A stretch of DNA of 64,000 nt, from NCBI GenBank assembly GCA_964460785.1, contig CAYWQB010000002.1, positions 267,528 through 331,527 on the forward strand. The letters run 5' to 3'. Under the pieces are notes generated by a model. It did no database searches, was not told where the DNA came from, and saw nothing but the letters and a program-made list of their open reading frames with translations. This document shows positions 35,369 through 42,965 of the stretch, piece by piece. The translations under genes were made by a program, and so were the position numbers. How positions within the stretch are numbered: the first letter of the stretch is position 1; each line of letters begins with the position of its first letter. The stretch comes from CAYWQB01 sp964460785 (lineage in GTDB: Bacteria > Chlamydiota > Chlamydiia > Chlamydiales > CAYWQB01).

Positions 35369-35872
35369 ATGACTCAAGTTTTTCTCAGCCTTGGGGGCAA
35401 TTTTCCTCATACTCGTCAGTTGATCACCCAAGCCTGCCTTGAGCTCAGCAAAATTGTAAATAAAATGAACGTATCAAGACTATATCGAACCTCCCCTGTT
35501 GAGGTTGTTGATTCTGAGTATTTTTTTACCAATGCTTGCCTCTCGGGTGAGACCTCAGAAAAAAACCCTTATTCTTTTTTTGAAAAAATTGAAAAAGTTG
35601 AGGCATTGTTAGGGAAAGAGCCCAAGGCAAAAGACCAATCACGGCCGATTGATATTGATTTATTATTTTTTGGTGACCAGCAGATTCTCTCCCCTACTCT
35701 GCAAATCCCACACCCCCGCTGGAAGGAAAGATTGTTTGTGCTTTACCCTTTAAACGAGCTAGCTGAAGAAATCTATGACCCTGCGACAAGCTCGATGCAA
35801 AACATCCCCTCCCTCATTCACCATTGCAAAGCAAAAACAAGTCAAACAGCAAACGTAGTCGAGGATTTATGA
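35369..35872 (+). CDS. folK: 2-amino-4-hydroxy-6-hydroxymethyldihydropteridine pyrophosphokinase
   Basis: The 167-residue product from ATG 35369 begins TQVFLSLGGNFPHTRQ, the normal FolK start, and has the signature RPIDIDLLFF with the two metal-binding Asp, followed by IPHPRWKERLFVLYPL. FolK attaches pyrophosphate to the pterin before FolP in folate synthesis. The frame extends upstream to ATG 35330, but that adds 13 residues not typical of the family. Its stop overlaps the kdsA ATG as ATGA. A weak promoter-like TTTATC-16-TATAAA ends at 35306. Confidence 0.93.
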   Translation: MTQVFLSLGGNFPHTRQLITQACLELSKIVNKMNVSRLYRTSPVEVVDSEYFFTNACLSGETSEKNPYSFFEKIEKVEALLGKEPKAKDQSRPIDIDLLFFGDQQILSPTLQIPHPRWKERLFVLYPLNELAEEIYDPATSSMQNIPSLIHHCKAKTSQTANVVEDL

Positions 35873-36702
35873 AAGACGTAACCATTGGCCCTTATACAGT
35901 TGGTAAACAAGCCCCTTTTCTTCTGATTGCAGGTCCTTGTGTCATTGAGTCAGAAGAACTCGCTTTAAGTGTAGCCGAGCAACTTGTCATCATGCGTGAT
36001 GAGCTAAATATGCAGGTAGTCTATAAATCCAGCTATGACAAAGCAAACCGCACCTCCGTCACCAGCTATCGTGGTCCAGGACTTGAGGAAGGGCTAAAAA
36101 TCTTAGAAAAAGTGCGCACTGAAACAGGGCTTCCAATCCTCACCGATGTTCACACACCAGAAGAAGCCAAGGTAGCAGGTGATGTCTGTGATATCATCCA
36201 AATCCCAGCTTTCCTAGCTAGACAAACAGACATTCTGCTTGCAGCTGGCCAGTCAAAAGCTTGTGTTAATGTCAAAAAAGCACAATTTATGGCCCCTTGG
36301 GATATGCAGCATGTAGTGAAAAAGATTGAAAGCACAGGCAAGGAATCGATCCTTCTAACAGATAGAGGCACAAGCTTCGGCTATAACCAACTAGTGAGTG
36401 ATATGCGCGCAATGCCTATCATGAGCAGCTTTGGATACCCTGTACTTTTTGATGCTACCCACTCGGTACAAAAGCCAGGGGGCCACGGAGCCCTTTCTGG
36501 GGGTGATCGTGAATTTATCCCTACCTTAGCACTAGCCTCTATTGCTGCAGGTGCAAATGGCATCTATATGGAAACCCATCCAAATCCAGAAAAAGCCCTG
36601 AGCGATCCTCACTCTGTTTTTGCTCTTAAAGAACTTCCTGCCCTTGCTAAAAAAATGCAGCAGCTTCACCGCTTTGCTCAGGAGACTCTTTATAATGACT
36701 AA
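35869..36702 (+). CDS. kdsA: 3-deoxy-D-manno-octulosonate 8-phosphate synthase
   Basis: The 277-residue enzyme carries LIAGPCVIESEELAL, KSSYDKANRTS, PILTDVHTPEEA, LTDRGTSFGYNQLVSDMR and FDATHSVQKPGG. It condenses PEP with arabinose 5-phosphate to Kdo-8-phosphate for the chlamydial LPS core. The start at 35869 has GAGGA upstream; a longer in-frame start at 35824 lies deep in folK and is unlikely. It heads a close-packed block with lptC, lptA and lptB, so Kdo synthesis and LPS export are linked. Confidence 0.96.
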   Translation: MKDVTIGPYTVGKQAPFLLIAGPCVIESEELALSVAEQLVIMRDELNMQVVYKSSYDKANRTSVTSYRGPGLEEGLKILEKVRTETGLPILTDVHTPEEAKVAGDVCDIIQIPAFLARQTDILLAAGQSKACVNVKKAQFMAPWDMQHVVKKIESTGKESILLTDRGTSFGYNQLVSDMRAMPIMSSFGYPVLFDATHSVQKPGGHGALSGGDREFIPTLALASIAAGANGIYMETHPNPEKALSDPHSVFALKELPALAKKMQQLHRFAQETLYND

Positions 36703-37291
36703 ACCATTATGGGCTCTTTTAGCGATTGCCATGGGCTTCCTTTCTTTGATCGGAAGCCGCCTAGCGACAATTACCCCCTCCGACATTGAGGAGTATGACG
36801 GGTACTTTCATCCAACCCCCCATCACTCCTCACCGGATACAGTTGTCAGTAAAACAGGTGTTCGCAAAGACCTATGGCTTTATAAAGAGGGCAAGCGAGG
36901 GCACTATGTATTTGCAAGCCCCACATCACAAGTCATTCTTCCTTCCTCTGGCCTGACTCCCACTGAAACCTTTCAAGACCTACGCATCTATATCCAAGGG
37001 GATGCATTTAAGGGAGGTTTTCCTCTTGCTTATGAAGGAGGCTCCTTAGAGCTTAAAACTCCTAAGGGGGAGTACAACTATAGCAATCACACCTTACAGA
37101 TTGGAGATGCCACCTTCGCTGCCTATGAACAGCCCCTCCAGCCTTCTTTATTCTCAGAAAGAAAACTTGACGATCCAATAATGGCAGGAAATCTCTCTTC
37201 TGCTAAACTCTGCCTTGATGATCAAAAGATTCAGATGCAGGCTGAGCACTTCCATGCAACAATGTTTCGGGCAAGTCCTAATCCTTCTTAG
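36695..37291 (+). CDS. lptC: LptC-like LPS export protein
   Basis: This 198-residue protein has an N-terminal membrane anchor (about 4-22, PLWALLAIAMGFLSLIG) and a periplasmic region of beta strands in the LptC manner. The start ATG 36695 is inside the last codons of kdsA (8-bp overlap). LptC binds LPS and joins the LptB2FG complex to LptA. Sequence similarity to classical LptC is not obvious by eye; assignment rests on topology, size and position between kdsA and an OstA/LptA-like gene. In Chlamydia an uncharacterised gene lies at the same place between kdsA and lptB. Confidence 0.75.
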   Translation: MTKPLWALLAIAMGFLSLIGSRLATITPSDIEEYDGYFHPTPHHSSPDTVVSKTGVRKDLWLYKEGKRGHYVFASPTSQVILPSSGLTPTETFQDLRIYIQGDAFKGGFPLAYEGGSLELKTPKGEYNYSNHTLQIGDATFAAYEQPLQPSLFSERKLDDPIMAGNLSSAKLCLDDQKIQMQAEHFHATMFRASPNPS

Positions 37292-38690
37292 TTTTCTCTT
37301 TTGCCCCTTAGCTTTTACAGCTCCTCCTCCTTCTGGATACCCTGCTACACTCTCTGCAGATCACCTTTCCTTTGAAGAGGGACAAACAAACCTTGAGGGT
37401 GATGTCTCCATTCAATCTCCTTTTGGCTCCATTGAAGCTGAGCATGTGATCATAGACCACCGACAAAAGGCAGGTCCTTTCCCTTCCATGCGCGCATGGA
37501 CCCATGTGGCAGCACGCATGCACAGTGGAGCCCAGCTTTTCTGTGATATAGCAGAGTATAATGCGAATAGCCTCCAGGGAAGCTTCTCAGCAAAAAATGA
37601 ATCCAGTCGTATTCTCTACCAAGACCCTAGTATCTCTTCCCTCCCTTTTCAGCTCAGTTGCTCGCAAATCACTCTGTTTTGTGAAGAAGATCCCCTTTCC
37701 TCTCAACTTAAAATCAGCCACCTCAATGCCTGGAAAAATATCTCCGTTTTTTATGATCAGGAGTTTTCTGCGAAGGCTGATAAGGCAATTATTCAACCTG
37801 ACTCTAATGAAGAGGTTCTCTTAGTTGCTCTACCTCAAGAGCAGAATACCTGTCGCATCAACAGATCAAATGGAGACCAGGTCGATAGCCAAACCATTCG
37901 TTTCTCTAAGCAATCTCTTTCCTGCTCGCAGCCGCGCGCGCAGCTATTTCTTCCGTCTGAAGTGACCGCCTTCCAATTAGTAGGCAGTTTATTAGAATGG
38001 GAAAGAGAGGAAGACTTTCTTGAGTGCTATGGCCCCTCAGAGCTTACCCATCCCAACTTTGGTAAACTCTCTTCTGAAGGAAAAATCTCTATCTCCCGTC
38101 CTTCTCAGGCAAAGACCTCCACTCAAATGGAAAAAATTTTAGCAGAGGGTCCAACGCTCTACTCCTATCAATTCTTAGCAAATAAGAAGGTGAGCGAAAT
38201 CAGCTGCGATGGAACGATTTCTATTGATTTTCACAACGGTAAGTTATTTGCAAAAGGCGACGCGCAACCTGTAACCTATACAGATGGTTCTCAACTCATG
38301 CAGGCTGAATCAGCAATTTTAGATTTTGATATGATTGATGGACAAGTTGTGCCTCGGAACTTTTTCTTACAGGGACATGTCCTTCTAAAGTCCTCTCCGC
38401 CTGGTGACTTCCTTACTCCTTCCGTCCATAATAAATATGCCATTTGTGACCAGCTCGACTTCAACTTAGATACAGGGGCTGTCTTGCTCTCCTCTGCTTC
38501 TACACAACCTGTACTCTACATTGATGAGGTAAAAGGGCTGACGATGAGTGCTCCTTCTATCCAACTCTTCTATGATATGACCCAGGGGGCCATTTCCAGT
38601 GCACAGGGACTTGGAGCTGTGCGTTTCAATCTTTCAAGCAATGAGCAAGAGATCATCCGAAAAACATTTAAACAGGAAAGTGTTGAGTGA
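37254..38690 (+). CDS. lptA: LptA/OstA-like periplasmic LPS transport protein
   Basis: The 478-residue protein has a Sec signal peptide (about 1-22, hydrophobic VLILLSFLFCPLAFTA) and then the OstA/LptA start ATLSADHLSFEEGQTNLEGDVSIQSPFGSIEAEHVII, with further OstA-like strand repeats after residue 300. Normal LptA is about 180 residues, so this is a long form with several OstA-type modules. It would bridge LPS from the inner to the outer membrane. The start lies inside lptC (38-bp overlap). The reading frame is open upstream to 37215, but the signal peptide fixes 37254. The stop overlaps the lptB GTG. Confidence 0.8.
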   Translation: MQQCFGQVLILLSFLFCPLAFTAPPPSGYPATLSADHLSFEEGQTNLEGDVSIQSPFGSIEAEHVIIDHRQKAGPFPSMRAWTHVAARMHSGAQLFCDIAEYNANSLQGSFSAKNESSRILYQDPSISSLPFQLSCSQITLFCEEDPLSSQLKISHLNAWKNISVFYDQEFSAKADKAIIQPDSNEEVLLVALPQEQNTCRINRSNGDQVDSQTIRFSKQSLSCSQPRAQLFLPSEVTAFQLVGSLLEWEREEDFLECYGPSELTHPNFGKLSSEGKISISRPSQAKTSTQMEKILAEGPTLYSYQFLANKKVSEISCDGTISIDFHNGKLFAKGDAQPVTYTDGSQLMQAESAILDFDMIDGQVVPRNFFLQGHVLLKSSPPGDFLTPSVHNKYAICDQLDFNLDTGAVLLSSASTQPVLYIDEVKGLTMSAPSIQLFYDMTQGAISSAQGLGAVRFNLSSNEQEIIRKTFKQESVE

Positions 38691-39421
38691 CCCCAGAAAG
38701 CCCCCTACTAAAAGTAGAAAGCCTAAAAAAAGTCTTTGGCAAACGTTGTGTCGTCAAAAGCCTCTCTTTTGAAGTACAAAAGGGAGAGATTGTAGGGCTT
38801 TTAGGTCCGAATGGAGCGGGGAAAACCACTTCCTTTTATATGACAATTGGGCTCATTCATCCTGATGGAGGGCATGTCTGGTTTAATGGACAAGAGGTGT
38901 CTAGTTGGCCGATCTACAAACGAGCACGCGCAGGAATGGGCTATCTATCACAAGAACCTTCTGTGTTTAGGAACTTGACTGTGGAGGAAAATATTCTGTG
39001 CATTTTAGAGACACTCAAGCTCTCTAAAGAAGAAACCTATAGCCGTCTTGCTGATCTCCTAGATGAGCTGCACTTAGCTCCCTTAGCAAAAGAGATTGCT
39101 TCGAACTTATCAGGGGGGGAGCGCCGCCGCTTAGAAATTACACGCGCTCTTGTGCGTTCTCCTTCCCTTTTACTGCTTGATGAGCCCTTTGCAAATATTG
39201 ACCCGAAGGCAATTCATGATGCCAAGCTATTGCTAAAGCAGCTGTCTGCTAAAGGAATAGCTATTCTCATCACCGATCATAATGCACGAGAGATCTTCTC
39301 GATCACAGACCGCAGTTATATTATTCAGCATGGCAAGGTGATTGCCTCTGGAACGGCAGAAGACCTAATAAAAAACCCCAAGGCACGCGAACATTACCTT
39401 GGGGATGATTTTCATCTTTGA
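38687..39421 (+). CDS. lptB: LPS export ABC transporter ATPase LptB
   Basis: The 244-residue ATPase shows Walker A GPNGAGKTT, Q-loop SQEPSVF, the LptB-type FRNLTVEENI, signature LSGGERRR, Walker B LLLLDEPFANIDP and His-switch TDHN. It powers LPS extraction with LptF/LptG. The GTG start overlaps the lptA stop (GTGA), the last link in a run of overlapping genes from folK on. lptF and lptG are not in the window. Length and motif order are normal. Confidence 0.95.
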   Translation: MTPESPLLKVESLKKVFGKRCVVKSLSFEVQKGEIVGLLGPNGAGKTTSFYMTIGLIHPDGGHVWFNGQEVSSWPIYKRARAGMGYLSQEPSVFRNLTVEENILCILETLKLSKEETYSRLADLLDELHLAPLAKEIASNLSGGERRRLEITRALVRSPSLLLLDEPFANIDPKAIHDAKLLLKQLSAKGIAILITDHNAREIFSITDRSYIIQHGKVIASGTAEDLIKNPKAREHYLGDDFHL

Positions 39422-39434
39422 ATGAATCTAAGCT

Positions 39435-39866
39435 CTAGCGAGTACGTGCACAAAGCTCTTCTTCACTAAAGAAAAATCCTACTTCTTTTTGAGCAGTTTC
39501 TGGAGCATCTGATCCATGCACAGCATTTTCATCAATTGTTGCTGCGAAGTCACTACGGATAGTTCCTGGCTTTGCTTCTTGTGGGTTTGTTGCGCCCATG
39601 ATTTCGCGGTTTTTTGCGATAGCATTTTCACCTTCTAGGCACATCACAAGAACAGGGCCTGAAGTCATGAAAGAAACAAGGTCATTAAAGAAAGGGCGCT
39701 CACGATGGATATCGTAAAAAGAGCCAGCTTGTTCTTTGCTAAGGTGCATCATCTTTGCAGCAATTACACGGAGTCCACCCTTTTCAAAACGGCTAATGAT
39801 GTCTCCAATGTGGTTTTTTCCTACAGCATCAGGCTTAATGATGGATAGCGTACGCTCGACTGTCAT
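39435..39866 (-). CDS. ndk: Nucleoside diphosphate kinase
   Basis: From ATG 39866 this is a canonical 143-residue Ndk: it begins TVERTLSIIKPDAVGKNHIG and has the active-site His in NAVHGSDAPE. It transfers phosphate between nucleoside di- and triphosphates. The ATG has AAGGAGAG eight bases upstream, a strong ribosome site. The same frame is open upstream to 39950 and codes for a signal-peptide-like extension with its own Shine-Dalgarno (see the next entry), so two forms may be made. It is convergent with lptB and tail-adjacent to the minus-strand pckG. Confidence 0.96.
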   Translation of the reverse strand: MTVERTLSIIKPDAVGKNHIGDIISRFEKGGLRVIAAKMMHLSKEQAGSFYDIHRERPFFNDLVSFMTSGPVLVMCLEGENAIAKNREIMGATNPQEAKPGTIRSDFAATIDENAVHGSDAPETAQKEVGFFFSEEELCARTR

Positions 39867-39981
39867 AATATTTTCTCTCCTTAGAGGCTCTGCCAATACA
39901 AATGAACAAATTCCTAGAAATAGAATTCCTAAACAAAAATATTTCACCAAAAACTCCTTAGTCTTTGATAATGAAAGGAGT
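39867..39981 (-). other. In-frame signal-peptide extension of ndk with SD hairpin
   Basis: GTG 39947 is six bases after AAGGAG and opens a 27-codon extension in frame with ndk: KYF, then hydrophobic CLGILFLGICSFVLA, then EP. It resembles a Sec signal peptide with an A-E cleavage site. The AAGGAGT (minus strand, 39959-39953) can pair over seven bases with ACTCCTT (39981-39975) across a 15-base loop, hiding this Shine-Dalgarno. Confidence 0.6.
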
Positions 39982-40018
39982 ATTTTAGCGTTTTTTTAAA
40001 ATAATGGATAGGGCTTTC

Positions 40019-41830
40019 TTAGCTTTCTAACCGCTGCTTTAGCTGATTAAGCTCTTCTTGCAGAGCTGGTGGAAATTTTGGGGCAAAGCCCTCAAAATAT
40101 TTCTCCACCCGCGCAACTTCCGTCTGCCAAGCCTGGCGATCGACTTCCAGTAACTCTCCCATTGCAGACTCTGAAGTTGCAAGCCCTTGCAAGTCTAGCT
40201 TTGCTGGAACCCAGCCAATAGCCGTCTGTTTAGCAGCAGAACTTTTGTTTGCACATCGTTCAAAAATCCACTTTAGGACCCGGCTATTCTCTCCAAAGCC
40301 TGGCCATAGGAATTTTCCCTGCTCATCTTTACGGAACCAGTTCACATAGAAAATACTAGGGAGTTTTGCTGGATCTGCTTTGGCTCCCATTGCAATCCAA
40401 TGGTTGAAGTAATCGCCCATATGATAGCCACAAAAGGGAAGCATCGCAAAGGGATCATGGCGCAGCTCTCCTACAGCTCCTGCTGCAGCAGCAGTCTTTT
40501 CTGAAGAGGTCATGGCTCCAAGCAAGACGCCATGATTCCATGAGAGAGACTGGTAGACCAAAGGAATCGTATCAGGCCTACGCCCTCCAAAAATAATTGC
40601 TGAGATAGGGACTCCCTTTGCATCTTCAAATGCCGGGTCAATCACAGGGCATTGAGAACAGGGAGCTGTAAATCGTGCATTAGGGTGTGCAGCAGGTAGC
40701 TGTGCATCACTGGTAACTTTTACCCCTTTCCAATTAGTCAGATCTTTGGGGAGTTCTTTTGTCATCCCCTCCCACCAGACATCACGATCTTCTGTCAATG
40801 CGACATTTGTGAAAATGCTATTTTCTTGCATGGAAGCCATCGCATTGGGGTTTGATTTTTCTGATGTACCAGGGGCCACACCAAAAAATCCTGCTTCAGG
40901 GTTAATCGCATAAAGACGCCCATCTGAACCAAACTTCATCCAGGCAATATCATCCCCTACACATTCAACTTTCCACCCTGGCAGTGTGGGTTGCATCATG
41001 GCAAGGTTTGTCTTCCCACAAGCACTAGGAAAAGCTGCTGCCACATACCGCTTCTCACCTTCAGGATTTGTGAGACCTAAAATCAGCATATGCTCTGCAA
41101 GCCAGCCTTCATCTCGTGCCATAGCAGAAGCAATACGTAAGGCAAAGCACTTCTTTCCTAATAAAGCATTGCCACCATAGCCACTCCCAAATGACCAAAT
41201 TTCGCGGGACTCAGGAAAATGTACAATATGACGCTTATCAACGGCACAAGGCCATGGTACATCTTTTTGTCCCTCAGTCAGAGGCATTCCCACAGAGTGG
41301 TGACAAGGGATAAATGGTGCCCCTTGATCAAGCAGACGTAAGATCGCACTTCCCATACGGGTCATAATGCGCATATTCACGACCACATAGGGAGAGTCTG
41401 TTAACTGCACACCGATATGAGAGATAGGAGAGCCTATAGGACCCATACTAAAGGGAACCACATAAAGCGTACGTCCCTCCATACATCCTGAGAAAAGCCC
41501 GTGAAGGGTTTTACGCATGTCTGCAGGGTTCTGCCAATTATTTGTTGGGCCTGCATCCTCTTCTTTTTCAGAGCAAATATAGGTTTGCCCTTCTACACGG
41601 GCAACATCTGCAGGATTAGACCGGCACAGGTAAGAATTGGGTCTTTTTTGCTTGTTCAGCTCAACCAGAGTCCCACTTGCCACCATTTGCTGACAGAGCC
41701 GCTGGTACTCTTCTTCAGAGCCATCACAAATAACAATTGATTTTGGTTTCGTAAGGGAAGCAAATTCCTGAACCCACAAGTGCAACTTTTCATTTTTTGT
41801 CCAAATCCCATGATCTGTTGCGGTCCCCAT
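40019..41830 (-). CDS. pckG: GTP-dependent phosphoenolpyruvate carboxykinase
   Basis: The 603-residue enzyme has the P-loop FPSACGKTNLAMM, GDDIAWMKFG (metal/PEP site), FFGVAPGTS and FGGRRPDTIPLV, all of the GTP-using family. It converts oxaloacetate and GTP to PEP, CO2 and GDP at the start of gluconeogenesis. AGAGGGGG precedes the ATG. It is followed upstream in transcription by mreB and the SNF2 gene, a trio I recall as conserved in Chlamydia. Length is normal. Confidence 0.97.
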   Translation of the reverse strand: MGTATDHGIWTKNEKLHLWVQEFASLTKPKSIVICDGSEEEYQRLCQQMVASGTLVELNKQKRPNSYLCRSNPADVARVEGQTYICSEKEEDAGPTNNWQNPADMRKTLHGLFSGCMEGRTLYVVPFSMGPIGSPISHIGVQLTDSPYVVVNMRIMTRMGSAILRLLDQGAPFIPCHHSVGMPLTEGQKDVPWPCAVDKRHIVHFPESREIWSFGSGYGGNALLGKKCFALRIASAMARDEGWLAEHMLILGLTNPEGEKRYVAAAFPSACGKTNLAMMQPTLPGWKVECVGDDIAWMKFGSDGRLYAINPEAGFFGVAPGTSEKSNPNAMASMQENSIFTNVALTEDRDVWWEGMTKELPKDLTNWKGVKVTSDAQLPAAHPNARFTAPCSQCPVIDPAFEDAKGVPISAIIFGGRRPDTIPLVYQSLSWNHGVLLGAMTSSEKTAAAAGAVGELRHDPFAMLPFCGYHMGDYFNHWIAMGAKADPAKLPSIFYVNWFRKDEQGKFLWPGFGENSRVLKWIFERCANKSSAAKQTAIGWVPAKLDLQGLATSESAMGELLEVDRQAWQTEVARVEKYFEGFAPKFPPALQEELNQLKQRLES

Positions 41831-41855
41831 AAACTTCCCCCTCTCTTGTTATTAT

Positions 41856-42950
41856 TTAAACGGCGACTTTTCGTCCTTTGAACTGATCTAAAAACTCTAG
41901 TGCTTTTCCTGTCCCTAAGCAAACGGCCAACAATGGGTTTGGGGCGACAATAACTGGCAATCCCGTTTCTTTAATCAATGCTTTATCTAAGCCTTTGATT
42001 AAAGCACCTCCTCCTGCTAGAACAAGCCCTCTCTCGACTAAGTCTGCAGCAAGTTCTGGTGGACATTTTTCCAGGGTTAGCTTGACTGATTCAATAATCT
42101 GCTGGATTGGCTCCATCAAGCATTCTCGGATTTCCACAGAGTTGATTCTTTTCGTAAGTGGTAAGCCTGCGACTTGGTCACGCCCACGCACTTCCATCTC
42201 TAGCTCATTATCTCCTAACGGATACGCTGAACCGATGGTGATCTTAATTTCTTCTGCTGTGCGCGGACCAATCATAAGGTTGTACGTACGGCGCATATAG
42301 TTGATGATACACTCATCAAACTCATCCCCAGCGATGCGCAAGGAGCGCGATTCTACAATCCCACCGAGTGAAATAATCGCGATTTCTGTGGTACCGCCCC
42401 CAATATCGATAATCATATTGGCATTTGGTTCATGCACGGGTAGGTCGACCCCAATAGCTGCAGCCATGGGCTCCTCAATCAACACAACCTCTTGTGCTCC
42501 AGCATGTAGAGCAGAATCTTCTACCGCTCTTTTTTCCACGCCTGTAATCCCTGAAGGCACCGCAATTAAAATCTTTGGTCGAAAAAGGCTTCTTGACGGT
42601 GTAACCTTTTGGATCAAAGCTTTTAACATGCCTTCTGCAATTTCAAAATCGGCAATCACCCCATCTTTCATAGGACGTACCGCATGAATGCGTCTTGGGG
42701 TTTTCCCCAGCATCGCTTTCGCTTTATGACCTACTGCAAGGACCTCATTGGTCTTTGAGTCAACAGCTACTACGGAGGGTTCCGTTAAGACAATTCCCTT
42801 TCCTCTCACATAAACAAGTGTGTTTGCTGTTCCCAAGTCAATGCCAATATCACTGGAGAAAAGGCCGAAAAAGCGGTTCACTTGACTGAAGCTCAAACTT
42901 TTCAATTTTTGTGCAATGGTATCTAAACTAAATGGCCCTTTACTTTGCAT
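41856..42950 (-). CDS. mreB: Actin-like cell-shape/division protein MreB
   Basis: The 364-residue protein has the actin-fold phosphate loops DIGIDLGTANTLVY and MIIDIGGGTTEIAIIS, the connector and GLVLAGGGALIKG. Chlamydiae lack FtsZ and use MreB for division-plane peptidoglycan, so this is likely a key division gene with murJ. AAGGAGG sits 3 bases before ATG 42950. It is 15 bp downstream of the SNF2 gene and 25 bp upstream of pckG, in one transcription unit. The N-terminus has about 30 residues before the actin fold. Confidence 0.97.
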   Translation of the reverse strand: MQSKGPFSLDTIAQKLKSLSFSQVNRFFGLFSSDIGIDLGTANTLVYVRGKGIVLTEPSVVAVDSKTNEVLAVGHKAKAMLGKTPRRIHAVRPMKDGVIADFEIAEGMLKALIQKVTPSRSLFRPKILIAVPSGITGVEKRAVEDSALHAGAQEVVLIEEPMAAAIGVDLPVHEPNANMIIDIGGGTTEIAIISLGGIVESRSLRIAGDEFDECIINYMRRTYNLMIGPRTAEEIKITIGSAYPLGDNELEMEVRGRDQVAGLPLTKRINSVEIRECLMEPIQQIIESVKLTLEKCPPELAADLVERGLVLAGGGALIKGLDKALIKETGLPVIVAPNPLLAVCLGTGKALEFLDQFKGRKVAV

Positions 42951-42965
42951 ACTCCTCCTTGAATC

